The position numbers and the translations under genes are program-made. A DNA stretch of 64,000 nt from Geomonas agri (GTDB lineage Bacteria > Desulfobacterota > Desulfuromonadia > Geobacterales > Geobacteraceae), in the NCBI RefSeq assembly GCF_020179605.1, contig NZ_JAINZO010000001.1:682001-746000 (forward strand), given 5' to 3'. Below, one piece after another: positions 8,159 to 16,142 of this stretch; the first letter of the stretch is position 1, and each line of letters begins with the position of its first letter. The notes under the pieces were generated by a model. It was not told where the DNA came from, made no database searches, and worked only from the letters and a program-made list of their open reading frames with translations.

Positions 8159-8911
8159 ATGATCCGTCCCAGAACCTTCATGCCGGTTGTCCTCCTCCTG
8201 CTTGCCTCGGGATGCGCCCTGAGCAAGGCCGAGAAGAACCAGTCCATCTACCACTACCAGATGGGGCAGTCCTTCTTTGCCGAGAACAACTTCACGGGCG
8301 CCCTTCAGGAGCTGACCGAGGCCGAGAAGCTCACACCTAAGAACCCAGAATTGCTCAACCTTTTGGGACTCACCTATTTCCGCAAGGGCCGCTACGAACT
8401 GGCGGAAACCAAGTACCTGAAAGCGATCCACCTGCGGGAGAATTACTCAGAGGCGCGCAACAACCTCGGCGTCAACTACCTGGAGATGAAGCGCTGGGAC
8501 GATGCGATCACCCAGTTCAAAATCGTCCAGGAGGATCTCTTCTTCTCGGGACAGGACAACGCAGCCAGCAACCTCGGGCTTGCCTACCTGGGCAAGGGGG
8601 AATACCAGCAGGCTCTGGCCGTATTGCGCGGGCTGGTAAGCAAAAATGGCAACGACCCGCGCACCAGGGTAAACCTGGGCCGTGTCTACTTCGCCATGAA
8701 CCGGACCGAACTGGCCGTGGAGGAATACCAGAAGGCTCTGCAGCTGAACGGTTCCTACGCGAGCGCCCATTATCACCTGGGTCTGGCGCTGATGAAGTTG
8801 AAGGATGCTGAAGCCGCCAAGAGCGCCTTTCAGGAAGTGGTACGGATCGCCCCCGATTCCGAGATGGGGCAGCTCTCCAGGGAGTACCTGGACCTGCTCA
8901 AGGTGAGGTAA
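8159..8911 (+). CDS. TPR-repeat lipoprotein (PilF/PilW-like)
   Basis: A 250-residue lipoprotein. The signal sequence MIRPRTFMPVVLLLLASGC ends in a lipobox with Cys19. The mature region is about six tetratricopeptide repeats (YYQMGQSFFAENNF, LLNLLGLTYFRKGRY, EARNNLGVNYLEMKRW, ASNLGLAYLGKGEY, RVNLGRVYFAMNR, AHYHLGLALMKLKD). This organisation matches PilF/PilW pilotins that help assemble the type IV pilus secretin, but generic TPR lipoproteins look alike. Start at ATG 8159 after GTGAGGTTT. It is one base from the following RodZ-like gene, a pairing that would fit cell-envelope assembly. Confidence 0.82.
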   Translation: MIRPRTFMPVVLLLLASGCALSKAEKNQSIYHYQMGQSFFAENNFTGALQELTEAEKLTPKNPELLNLLGLTYFRKGRYELAETKYLKAIHLRENYSEARNNLGVNYLEMKRWDDAITQFKIVQEDLFFSGQDNAASNLGLAYLGKGEYQQALAVLRGLVSKNGNDPRTRVNLGRVYFAMNRTELAVEEYQKALQLNGSYASAHYHLGLALMKLKDAEAAKSAFQEVVRIAPDSEMGQLSREYLDLLKVR

Positions 8912-8912
8912 C

Positions 8913-9782
8913 GTGGCTGAGCCAGAGGTTGACAGCGGCGCGGAAGTGCCGGTTGGGGAATACCTGCGCGGTGTTCGTGAGGCGAAGGGGCTTGAACTCG
9001 AGGAAGCCTCCCGCGTCACCAAGATCGGCAAGAACTACCTTGCCGCCATCGAGCAGGGGGAGTTTCACAAGCTCCCCAACGCCGCCTACATAAAGGGGTT
9101 CTTGAGGCTCTACGCCGGCTTTCTCTCCCTTTCCGGGGACGAGGTGGTGGCGCGTTACGAAAAAGGCCTTGCCCCGCCCCCCGGCGCCCAGCCCGAAGCG
9201 AGTGCGCCGAGCGCTACGCACGCCACGCGATCGCAAGGGATGGCGCCGCAGACCGGCATCGACACCCTGGAGCGGGCCAGGTTCCGTAATCCGGGGCGCT
9301 GGGTCGTCCCGGCGCTGCTGCTGGTCGCCGTGGCGGTCGCCGCACTGTTCTTCAGCGAGGGCGATCAGCCCAGGGTGCAGGCTCCGCCGAGCACTCCCGC
9401 CCCGGCCGCTCCCCCGGCACCGGCGCCGGTCACCCAACCCGTGCAGAAACCGGTGAGCAGCGCGCGCAGTGCGGCTGCCCCCCAACCGGCGGGAACCGAG
9501 ACCCCTGCAGCGGCACCTGCCGGCAAGCAAAGCGGCATCGTGCTGAAGTTGCGCTTCAACCGCGACAGCTGGCTCAGCATCACCATCGACGACAGCATCA
9601 CCCAGCGCTACGACCTCAAAGCGGGCGACCTCATCGAGTGGAAGGGGCAGCGCTCTTTTGCCCTGGACCTGGGTGACGGCGGTGCCGTCGAGGCTGAATT
9701 CAATGGGCGGCCGCTGAAGGCGCTGGGTGAGGCGGGCAAACCGGCCCACGTGGAGCTTAAGAGCGACCAGCCGGCGCCGTGA
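8913..9782 (+). CDS. RodZ-like protein: cytoplasmic HTH, one transmembrane helix, periplasmic DUF4115
   Basis: A 289-residue bitopic inner-membrane protein. Residues about 13-80 form an XRE-type helix-turn-helix (GEYLRGVREAKGLELEEAS, KNYLAAIEQGEF, KGFLRLYAGFL), the RodZ fold that binds MreB. A transmembrane segment WVVPALLLVAVAVAALFF lies near 130, then a long Ala/Pro linker, then a C-terminal DUF4115 domain (DSWLSITIDDS, LKAGDLIEWKG, LDLGDGGAVEAEFNGRPL). Such proteins act in rod shape and division. The GTG start at 8913 follows the TPR stop by one base, implying translational coupling. The symbol rodZ is plausible but not assigned because a true RodZ is defined by MreB contact. Confidence 0.85.
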   Translation: MAEPEVDSGAEVPVGEYLRGVREAKGLELEEASRVTKIGKNYLAAIEQGEFHKLPNAAYIKGFLRLYAGFLSLSGDEVVARYEKGLAPPPGAQPEASAPSATHATRSQGMAPQTGIDTLERARFRNPGRWVVPALLLVAVAVAALFFSEGDQPRVQAPPSTPAPAAPPAPAPVTQPVQKPVSSARSAAAPQPAGTETPAAAPAGKQSGIVLKLRFNRDSWLSITIDDSITQRYDLKAGDLIEWKGQRSFALDLGDGGAVEAEFNGRPLKALGEAGKPAHVELKSDQPAP

Positions 9783-9934
9783 CGGCAAACGGGGACTCGT
9801 GACTTACTGTGAGTGTGTCGTCTGGATCTTCTTTCTAGGCACAATCGAACCTGCTGTTTCGCAATGTACTAAGTCTTGTTTTTTAGGTAGTTAACATGGC
9901 AGTGGATAATCGCACACACAGCTGGTAACCACGC

Positions 9935-9962
9935 TTGACACATCTACTCGCAGTGTTAGAAT
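9935..9962 (+). promoter_or_regulatory. Sigma-70 promoter of the response-regulator/UspA unit
   Basis: TTGACA at 9935-9940 and TAGAAT at 9957-9962 with a 16-base spacer. The predicted start of transcription is about 30 bases before the TTG start codon at 10000. Confidence 0.68.
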
Positions 9963-9999
9963 CAATCCTGCGCTTTTTAATAAGAATCTGGAGTCGATC

Positions 10000-10380
10000 T
10001 TGCCAAAGCAGCCGAAGCGAATACTAGTAGTAGACGACGAGGAGAATGCGCGTATAGGCCTCTCCCGGTTGCTGGCCAAGGAAGGATTCCTGGTAGACAG
10101 TGTGGCAAACGGTTTCGAGGCGCTCAATTATCTGCGCGAGCAGGAGGTGAACCTGATCGTCACCGACATCAACATGCCGGAGATGAACGGCATCACCTTC
10201 TTGAAGGAGTTGAACCGCAGCTATCCGTCGAGCAACGTGATCATGATCACCGCCTACGGGGGAGTCGAATCGTATATCGAGGCGATGAACTTGGGCGCCT
10301 TCGAATACATCAACAAGCCGGTGAAGATCGACGAACTGAAGTCGATCCTGAAAAAGATCTTCAAGGAAACGAGCCACTGA
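10000..10380 (+). CDS. Single-domain response regulator
   Basis: A CheY-like receiver of 126 residues with no output domain. The acidic pocket is in LVVDDEEN, the phospho-acceptor Asp in IVTDINMPEMNG, the switch Thr in MITAYGG and the Lys in INKPVK. It starts at TTG 10000 with GGAG eight to nine bases upstream. It is followed within 33 bases by a universal stress protein and further by a receiver-histidine kinase, so it probably belongs to a local phosphorelay or acts as a diffusible signal. Partner kinase is not identified. Confidence 0.88.
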   Translation: MPKQPKRILVVDDEENARIGLSRLLAKEGFLVDSVANGFEALNYLREQEVNLIVTDINMPEMNGITFLKELNRSYPSSNVIMITAYGGVESYIEAMNLGAFEYINKPVKIDELKSILKKIFKETSH

Positions 10381-10413
10381 GCCACTGACCCAATGGCAAA
10401 ACGGGGGGAGCAG

Positions 10414-10857
10414 ATGCCAAACTTCGACAAGATTCTCTTTGCCACCGATTTTTCCGAGAATTCCGACCACGCCTTCCAGTACGCGCTCACCTTGGCCAAG
10501 CAGTTCAATGGCCGGCTGACCATCATTCACGTCATCAACGAACCGGTCGACCTGCGCGGTTTTTACGTCCCGCACGTCTCCTTCGAGAACCTCGAGAAGG
10601 AAATCGAGGAAGGCGCCCAGAAGATGATGGCTACCTTCGTAGCTAACAACGTCACCGGCTTCAATAACTACGAGACTGCCATCGTAACCGGCGTGCCGTG
10701 GGAGGAGATCCTGAAGCGGGCCGAGGTCGACAGTTCCTCCTGCATCGTGCTGGGGACCCAGGGGCGCAGCGGCATCGACCACCTGCTGTTCGGCTCTACC
10801 GCCGAGCGCGTGGTGCGAAAGGCACACTGCCCGGTAGTAACCGTCAGGCTTCCCTGA
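10414..10857 (+). CDS. Universal stress protein (UspA family)
   Basis: A 147-residue cytosolic Usp-fold protein, probably dimeric. The N-terminal strand KILFATDFSENSDHAFQYA and the C-terminal ATP-binding signature GTQGRSGIDHLLFGSTAERV (G-2x-G-9x-G-S/T) are both intact, so nucleotide binding is likely. The ATG at 10414 is preferred because GGGGGGAG lies immediately upstream; an in-frame ATG at 10393 would add seven residues. It shares a transcript with the upstream receiver and ends at a strong terminator. Confidence 0.9.
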   Translation: MPNFDKILFATDFSENSDHAFQYALTLAKQFNGRLTIIHVINEPVDLRGFYVPHVSFENLEKEIEEGAQKMMATFVANNVTGFNNYETAIVTGVPWEEILKRAEVDSSSCIVLGTQGRSGIDHLLFGSTAERVVRKAHCPVVTVRLP

Positions 10858-10879
10858 CGGCAGCGGCATATATCCATGC

Positions 10880-10907
10880 GGGGCAGCGTACGCTGCCCCT
10901 TTTTTTT
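10880..10907 (+). terminator. Terminator after the universal stress protein
   Basis: GGGGCAGC pairs with GCTGCCCC around GTAC, a fully self-complementary 20-mer, followed by eight T. Confidence 0.93.
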
Positions 10908-10945
10908 GACGAATGCGATTTTGATTGGAAGGAGCAGGCCCCGAT

Positions 10946-12136
10946 ATGACCACCACGGAGAAAGAGCCGCGCGGCCGCGTGCTGATCGTCGATGACGAAA
11001 AGGTCATCCTCGATCTTACCGGCATCATCCTTAAAAACCGCGGCTATGAAGTATTTACCGCCCTGAGCGCGCAAGAGGGGTTGGCGACCATCGAGGTCGA
11101 GCGCCCCGAGCTAGTCCTTTTGGACTACATGATGCCCAACATGGACGGCCTCACCGCGCTCAAGGAGATCAAGAGGCTCTACCCCGACACCTACGTGATC
11201 ATGTTCACGGGCAAGGGGAGCGAGGAGATCGCCGTCGAGTTGATGAAGGCCGGCGCCTCCGATTACATCCTGAAGCCCTTCAACAACCAGGACCTCGTCG
11301 AAAGGATCGAGAGCGTCCTGAAACTGCGCGGCATCGAGCTGCAGAACAAGGCCCTCTTGAGCGAGCGCGAGCGGCTTCTGGCCGAGATCGCGGACTGGAA
11401 CCGCGAGCTGGAGGCCCGGGTGCACGAGAAGAGCGAGGCCCTGTCCCGAGCGCAGGCCGAGGTGGTCCAGTCCGAGAAGCTGGCTTCCCTTGGTTACCTT
11501 TCCGCCGGGATGGCGCACGAGATCCGTAACCCGCTCAACTCCATCGCGCTGTTCGTGCAGCTCATCAAGGGGGGGCTGGACGAGCCGGAGCGCCAGGAAT
11601 ACGTGGAAAAGATCTTGAAGGAGGTGGACCGGATCGACAACATCCTGGGCAAACTCCTGGACGCCTCGAAGCGCCCGAGATTCGAGATCAGCGAGGTGCG
11701 CATGGACCGCATCCTCGAGCACACCCTGGAGGCCTTCACGCCGCAGCTGCGCCAAAAACGGATCAAGGTGGTGCGTGACTACAGGAACATCCCGCCTGCC
11801 ATTAAGGCCGACCCCATGGAGATCGAGCAGATTTTTACCAACCTGTTCCTGAATTCCATTCACGTCATGCCCGAGGACGGGACCCTGACCGTGGAACTCG
11901 ACCAGGACCAGGACTACATCAAACTCAGGGTGTCCGACACCGGCCCCGGCATTCCGCCCGAGAATCTCCCCAACATCTTCGACCCCTTCTTCACCACCAA
12001 CAGCCGGGGCACCGGTCTCGGGCTCTCGGTGGTGCTGCGCATCGTCAAGACCTACCGGGGCAAGATCGAGGTGGAGAAAAGCGACCCCAACGGCACCACC
12101 TTCGCGGTTCGCCTTCCGCTCAACGCACCGAGGTAA
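10946..12136 (+). CDS. Receiver-histidine kinase (REC-HisKA-HATPase)
   Basis: A 396-residue cytosolic kinase with no membrane segment, so it is probably controlled by phosphorylation of its own N-terminal receiver. Receiver at 1-125 with Asp60 (LVLLDYMMPNMDG) and Lys110; a coiled-coil linker at about 130-175; HisKA with His191 in AGMAHEIRNPLNS; HATPase with the N box NLFLNSIHVMP, G1 DTGPGIPPEN and G2 GTGLGLSV. Start at ATG 10946 after GGAAGGAG (11-base spacing); a TTG at 10925 is an alternative. The receiver-first order makes it an intermediate relay component. The next gene is a lone receiver and is its likely target. Confidence 0.92.
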   Translation: MTTTEKEPRGRVLIVDDEKVILDLTGIILKNRGYEVFTALSAQEGLATIEVERPELVLLDYMMPNMDGLTALKEIKRLYPDTYVIMFTGKGSEEIAVELMKAGASDYILKPFNNQDLVERIESVLKLRGIELQNKALLSERERLLAEIADWNRELEARVHEKSEALSRAQAEVVQSEKLASLGYLSAGMAHEIRNPLNSIALFVQLIKGGLDEPERQEYVEKILKEVDRIDNILGKLLDASKRPRFEISEVRMDRILEHTLEAFTPQLRQKRIKVVRDYRNIPPAIKADPMEIEQIFTNLFLNSIHVMPEDGTLTVELDQDQDYIKLRVSDTGPGIPPENLPNIFDPFFTTNSRGTGLGLSVVLRIVKTYRGKIEVEKSDPNGTTFAVRLPLNAPR

Positions 12137-12208
12137 GGGGTGGTTTCTACTTCCCTTTTCGGCCGCATTTTTGTATGATGTCCCATTCCATCATGCCTTG
12201 AGGTCGAG

Positions 12209-12616
12209 ATGACAGCAGAAAACAGGGGCAAAATACTCCTGGTAGACGACGACAAGTTCTTCCTGAAGGTGATGTCCGATGCCTTCACCGGCGCGGGCTT
12301 CTCCGTGGTGACCGCGGAGGACGGCGTCCTCGGCGTCAAAGCCTACGCTGCCGATGCTTTCGATGCCGTCATACTCGACCTGGTCATGCCCCGGATGGGA
12401 GGGGTGAGCGCTTCCCTGGAGATCGGGCGTCTGGCCAAGGAGGTGGACCCGATCATCGTCATGCTGACCTCCATGTTCCAGGGCGCCCCGCACGAGCACC
12501 CCATCCCAGAGATGGGCGCCAAGGTGCACATCCCGAAATCCACCCCTCCGTTGGACATCGTCATCATCGTCGAACAGCTCCTGGAAAGAAAACGGCGCGG
12601 AACCGGCGCCGCCTGA
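12209..12616 (+). CDS. Single-domain response regulator
   Basis: A 135-residue CheY-like protein with LLVDDDKFF, phospho-Asp in VILDLVMPRMGG, Thr in MLTSMFQ and Lys in HIPKSTPP. After the Asp the loop MFQGAPHEHPIPEMGAKV is longer than usual. It lies 72 bases after the receiver-histidine kinase and may take its phosphate. No output domain. Confidence 0.88.
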   Translation: MTAENRGKILLVDDDKFFLKVMSDAFTGAGFSVVTAEDGVLGVKAYAADAFDAVILDLVMPRMGGVSASLEIGRLAKEVDPIIVMLTSMFQGAPHEHPIPEMGAKVHIPKSTPPLDIVIIVEQLLERKRRGTGAA

Positions 12617-12626
12617 CGGACACCCC

Positions 12627-14198
12627 ATGCCATTTCTGTTACGTAACCTCACCCTGAGCCCCGGGGTGGAGGAGAGTGCGCTACGCCCGCTGGCCGCTGC
12701 CAAGCTCGGCGTGCGCGAGTCCGAGATCACCGGCGTCACCCTGGTCAGAAAGGGAGTCGACGCCAGGAAAAAGGGTGCCATCAAGCTGGTGTACACGGTG
12801 CAGGTGACACTCCGGGATGAATCGCGTGTGCGTCCTCACGGCGACGTCGCGCCCGTCGAGGCAGCCGTCCCGCTGCGTTTCCCGAAGCTCACCTCACCGG
12901 AGCGCATCGTCATCGTCGGCATGGGGCCGGCCGGATTGTTCGCGGCCCTGCGGCTCGCCGAGTACGGCCTCACGGCGCGGGTCCTGGAGCGCGGGCGTGA
13001 CGTGGACCGGCGCGCATCCGACGTATCCCGCTTCTGGCGCCTGGGCGAGCTGTGCGAGCAGAGTAACGTGCAGTTCGGCGAGGGGGGAGCGGGGACCTTC
13101 TCCGACGGCAAACTGACCACGAGGGTCAAGGACCCCAACTGCGGCTGGGTGCTGGAGCGCCTGGTCGAGTTCGGCGCGCCCCCCGAGATTCTCTACGCCG
13201 CCAAGCCCCATATCGGCACCGACCGGCTGCGCGCCGTGGTGCGCGGCATCCGGGAGCGCCTGATCGAGTCGGGCTTCCGGGTCGGCTTCGAGAGCCGGCT
13301 CACCGGCATCGGCATCGGCCAGGGGCGGGTGCACAGCGTTGTGGTGAACGACGCCGACGAGGAGCCGTGCGACTCGCTGGTGCTGGCGCCGGGACACAGC
13401 GCGCGCGACACGTACGCCCTGCTGCACGAACTGGGGGTGACCCTGGAGCAGAAGCCGTTCGCGGTGGGACTCCGGGTGGAGCACCCGCAGGCCCTGATCA
13501 ACGAGATCCAGTACGGCCGCAACGCGCATCCCGCGCTGCCGCCGGCGGAGTACGCGCAGACCTACAACAACGAGGTGACTGGGCGCTCCGCCTATTCCTT
13601 CTGCATGTGCCCGGGCGGGGTAGTGGTCGCAGCCGCCTCCGAGACGGGCGGTGTGGTGGTGAACGGCATGAGCGGCTACCGCCGCAACGGCCCCTACGCC
13701 AACAGCGCCCTCGTGGCCACCGTCGGTCCCGCTGACTTCACCGGGACCTCCCCGCTGGCCGGGGTTGAGTTTCAGCGCGAACTGGAGCGGCGCGCCTTCG
13801 TGGCTGGTGGGGAAAACTACCGGGCGCCGGCCCAGAGCCTGCTTAACTTTATTGGCCGGGGCGGGGGGAGGATTCTCTCCAGCTACCGTCCCGGCGTGAC
13901 CGAGTATGACCTCGCCTCGCTGCTCCCGGCGCCGGTCGCCGCGACCTTGAGGGAAGGGATCGAGCACTTCGACCGCAAGATGCGCGGTTTCATCAGCGCC
14001 GAGGCGACCCTTACCGCGGTGGAGACGCGGACCTCCGCGCCGCTGCGCATCGTCAGGGGAGGGGATCTGCAGTCCCTGAGCCACCGCGGCCTCTACCCGA
14101 CGGGGGAGGGCGCTGGGTATGCCGGCGGCATCATGAGCGCCGCCCTCGACGGCATCCGCGTGGCCGACGCCATCGCGGCGAGGATTGCCGCAAGCTAG
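12627..14198 (+). CDS. FAD-dependent oxidoreductase (COG2509-like)
   Basis: A 523-residue flavoprotein of a conserved but poorly characterised family. An N-terminal domain of about 85 residues (LLRNLTLSPGVEES...VTLVRKGVDARKK) precedes a Rossmann FAD-binding motif IVGMGPAGLFAALRL near residue 93 and an ELERGRD-like ribose-binding segment (VLERGRDVDRR). Conserved blocks FGEGGAGTFSDGKL, APGHSARDTY, FCMCPGGVVV and GEGAGYAGGIMSAALDG are present; the last is the C-terminal FAD contact. It starts 10 bases after the receiver gene. Substrate unknown. Confidence 0.85.
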   Translation: MPFLLRNLTLSPGVEESALRPLAAAKLGVRESEITGVTLVRKGVDARKKGAIKLVYTVQVTLRDESRVRPHGDVAPVEAAVPLRFPKLTSPERIVIVGMGPAGLFAALRLAEYGLTARVLERGRDVDRRASDVSRFWRLGELCEQSNVQFGEGGAGTFSDGKLTTRVKDPNCGWVLERLVEFGAPPEILYAAKPHIGTDRLRAVVRGIRERLIESGFRVGFESRLTGIGIGQGRVHSVVVNDADEEPCDSLVLAPGHSARDTYALLHELGVTLEQKPFAVGLRVEHPQALINEIQYGRNAHPALPPAEYAQTYNNEVTGRSAYSFCMCPGGVVVAAASETGGVVVNGMSGYRRNGPYANSALVATVGPADFTGTSPLAGVEFQRELERRAFVAGGENYRAPAQSLLNFIGRGGGRILSSYRPGVTEYDLASLLPAPVAATLREGIEHFDRKMRGFISAEATLTAVETRTSAPLRIVRGGDLQSLSHRGLYPTGEGAGYAGGIMSAALDGIRVADAIAARIAAS

Positions 14199-14285
14199 AA
14201 TCGGTATCGCAAAGAACGCGGCATCGCCGCGAACACCGGAACCGGCTGCCCCAACACGGGGCCTTTTATTACAAGGAGCCTTACT

Positions 14286-15434
14286 TTGAAAAAGAACGTT
14301 GCCGAAATAAAGGACCGCGACATCGTTGAAGCGGTCTTCCTGGTCAAGGAGAAGATCGTTGCCATGGCCAAGAACGGCAAGCCGTACCTCACCCTGAAGC
14401 TGATGGACAAGACGGGGGAGGTGGACGCCAAGGTCTGGGACAACGCGGACCAGGTCGGCTCCCTCTTCGACCGCAACGACTTCCTGGCGGTCAAGGGCAA
14501 GGCGAGCGTCTATCTCGGCAAGATGCAGTTGATCATCTCCGAGCTGAAGCGGGTCCCGGAGGAATCGGTGCAACTCGCCGATTTCCTCCCGGAGACCGAC
14601 AGCGACATCAAGGCCATGGTCGCCGAACTGGACGCCCTGGTGGCAAGCCTGACAGACCCGGACCTCGCGCGCCTGTTGCGCTCCTTCTTCGAGGACCCGG
14701 AGCTTTTGGCCCAGTACCGCACGGCGCCGGCGGCCAAGGGGATGCACCACGTCTATCTGGGTGGGCTCCTGGAGCACTCGCTTGCCGTCGCCAAGTTGGT
14801 CGATGCCATGGTGCCGCTCTACCAGGGGCTCAACCGCGATCTCCTTGTCGCCGGCGCGCTCCTGCACGACATCGGCAAGGTGCGCGAGATGACCTACCTG
14901 CGCTGCTTCGACTACTCCGACGAGGGTAAGCTGCTCGGCCACATCACCATCGGCGTCGAGATGCTGCAGGAGCGGATCGCACGACTCCCCGGCTTCCCGG
15001 TCGAGCTCGCCATGCTGTTGAAGCACATGATCCTGTCGCACCACGGCCAGTACGAGTACGGCTCGCCCAAGCGTCCCAAGACGCTGGAGGCGACCATCCT
15101 GAACTACCTGGACGACCTCGACTCCAAGATCAACGGTATCAGGACCCACATCCGCAAGGAGCCGGACAACCCGTCGCGCTGGACCTCGTACCACCGCCTG
15201 TACGACCGCTACTTCTTCAAGGAGAAGCCGCTTGTCGAGCAGGGGGGAGGGGAGCAGGCTGAGAACCCCGCGGTCTTGGCCGACTGCCTGGAGCCTTCGG
15301 AACTGATGCCGGAAACGGTGCCGGCCCCGGCCCAGCAAGCAAGCGAACCCACAAGGCCGGCACAAGAAAAGCGTGGAGGCGACCAGGGGCGCAAGGCATT
15401 CAGCAACAACCCGTTTGCCGTCCTGAAGAAGTGA
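14286..15434 (+). CDS. OB-fold plus HD-domain 3'-5' exoribonuclease (YhaM/CBF1-like)
   Basis: A 382-residue nuclease-like protein. Residues 1-95 form an OB-fold nucleic-acid-binding domain (GKPYLTLKLMDKTGEVDAKVWD, FLAVKGKASVYLGKMQLII). The HD domain spans about 150-310 with HHVYLGGLLEHSLAV, the metal-binding LLHDIGKVREM and ILSHHGQYEYGSPKRP, and DDLDSKI. The order matches YhaM-type exoribonucleases. A Pro/Ala/Glu-rich tail of about 70 residues ends in FSNNPFAVLKK. The start at 14286 is TTG with AAGGAGCC seven bases upstream. Nuclease activity is inferred. Confidence 0.87.
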   Translation: MKKNVAEIKDRDIVEAVFLVKEKIVAMAKNGKPYLTLKLMDKTGEVDAKVWDNADQVGSLFDRNDFLAVKGKASVYLGKMQLIISELKRVPEESVQLADFLPETDSDIKAMVAELDALVASLTDPDLARLLRSFFEDPELLAQYRTAPAAKGMHHVYLGGLLEHSLAVAKLVDAMVPLYQGLNRDLLVAGALLHDIGKVREMTYLRCFDYSDEGKLLGHITIGVEMLQERIARLPGFPVELAMLLKHMILSHHGQYEYGSPKRPKTLEATILNYLDDLDSKINGIRTHIRKEPDNPSRWTSYHRLYDRYFFKEKPLVEQGGGEQAENPAVLADCLEPSELMPETVPAPAQQASEPTRPAQEKRGGDQGRKAFSNNPFAVLKK

Positions 15435-15503
15435 CATCTGCCCGCATCTACCGGAGAGCCCCCCGCTGCATTGACCGGGGGCTGCCAGCACGGAGGAATT
15501 GCC

Positions 15504-16133
15504 ATGTTATTTGAGACTATAGTGGTGGGGCCGTTGGGGGTGAATTGCTTCATCCTCGGGGATAAACAGAGCAACGAAGGGATGATCGTCGATCCCGGCG
15601 CCGACTGCGAGATGGTCCTCGCCGCAGTGAGCCATTTCGGCATCAAGGTCAAGTACATCGTCAACACCCACGGCCACTTCGACCATATCGGCTGCAACCG
15701 CAGCTTGAAGGAGAAGACCGGCGCGCAGCTGCTGGCCCACAAGGAGGATGTCCCGTTCCTGGTCAACGCGGCGCGTTCGGCCCAGAAGTACGGGCTGACC
15801 GTGGAGAACTCGCCGGAGCCGGATGCCTTCCTGACCGACGGCATGAAACTGGAGCTCGGCCGCCGGGTGATCGAGGTGCTGCATACCCCCGGCCATACCC
15901 AGGGCGGATGCTGCCTCTACCTCGCCAACGAGAAGCTCCTGATCAGCGGCGATACCCTGTTCGCCGACTCGGTCGGCCGCACCGACCTCCCCGGCGGCAG
16001 CCACGAGCAACTGATCCAGTCGATCAAGACCAAGCTCATGCCGCTCCCGGACGATACCGTTGTCTGGCCCGGCCACGGCCCCTCCAGTACCATCGGGCAG
16101 GAGCGGAGCTTCAACCCGTACCTCAACGAGTAG
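15504..16133 (+). CDS. Metallo-beta-lactamase-fold hydrolase (glyoxalase II-like)
   Basis: A 209-residue zinc hydrolase. The binuclear site is in VNTHGHFDHIG (HxHxDH), with further ligands in HTPGHTQGGCC and SGDTLFADSVGRTD and the terminal WPGHGP. The GRTDLPGGS segment is typical of the short glyoxalase II-like group. It may hydrolyse a thioester; the substrate is not known. The ATG at 15504 follows ACGGAGGAATTGCC. It is nine bases ahead of coaBC and probably co-transcribed. Confidence 0.9.
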   Translation: MLFETIVVGPLGVNCFILGDKQSNEGMIVDPGADCEMVLAAVSHFGIKVKYIVNTHGHFDHIGCNRSLKEKTGAQLLAHKEDVPFLVNAARSAQKYGLTVENSPEPDAFLTDGMKLELGRRVIEVLHTPGHTQGGCCLYLANEKLLISGDTLFADSVGRTDLPGGSHEQLIQSIKTKLMPLPDDTVVWPGHGPSSTIGQERSFNPYLNE

Positions 16134-16142
16134 GGGGAACAG

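Noticed and set aside
6091-8247. 718-residue minus-strand open frame
   Set aside because: Antisense to the MTA phosphorylase and PfkB kinase; no recognisable domain.
12894-15491. 865-residue minus-strand open frame
   Set aside because: Antisense to the FAD oxidoreductase and YhaM-like genes, whose plus-strand motifs are intact.
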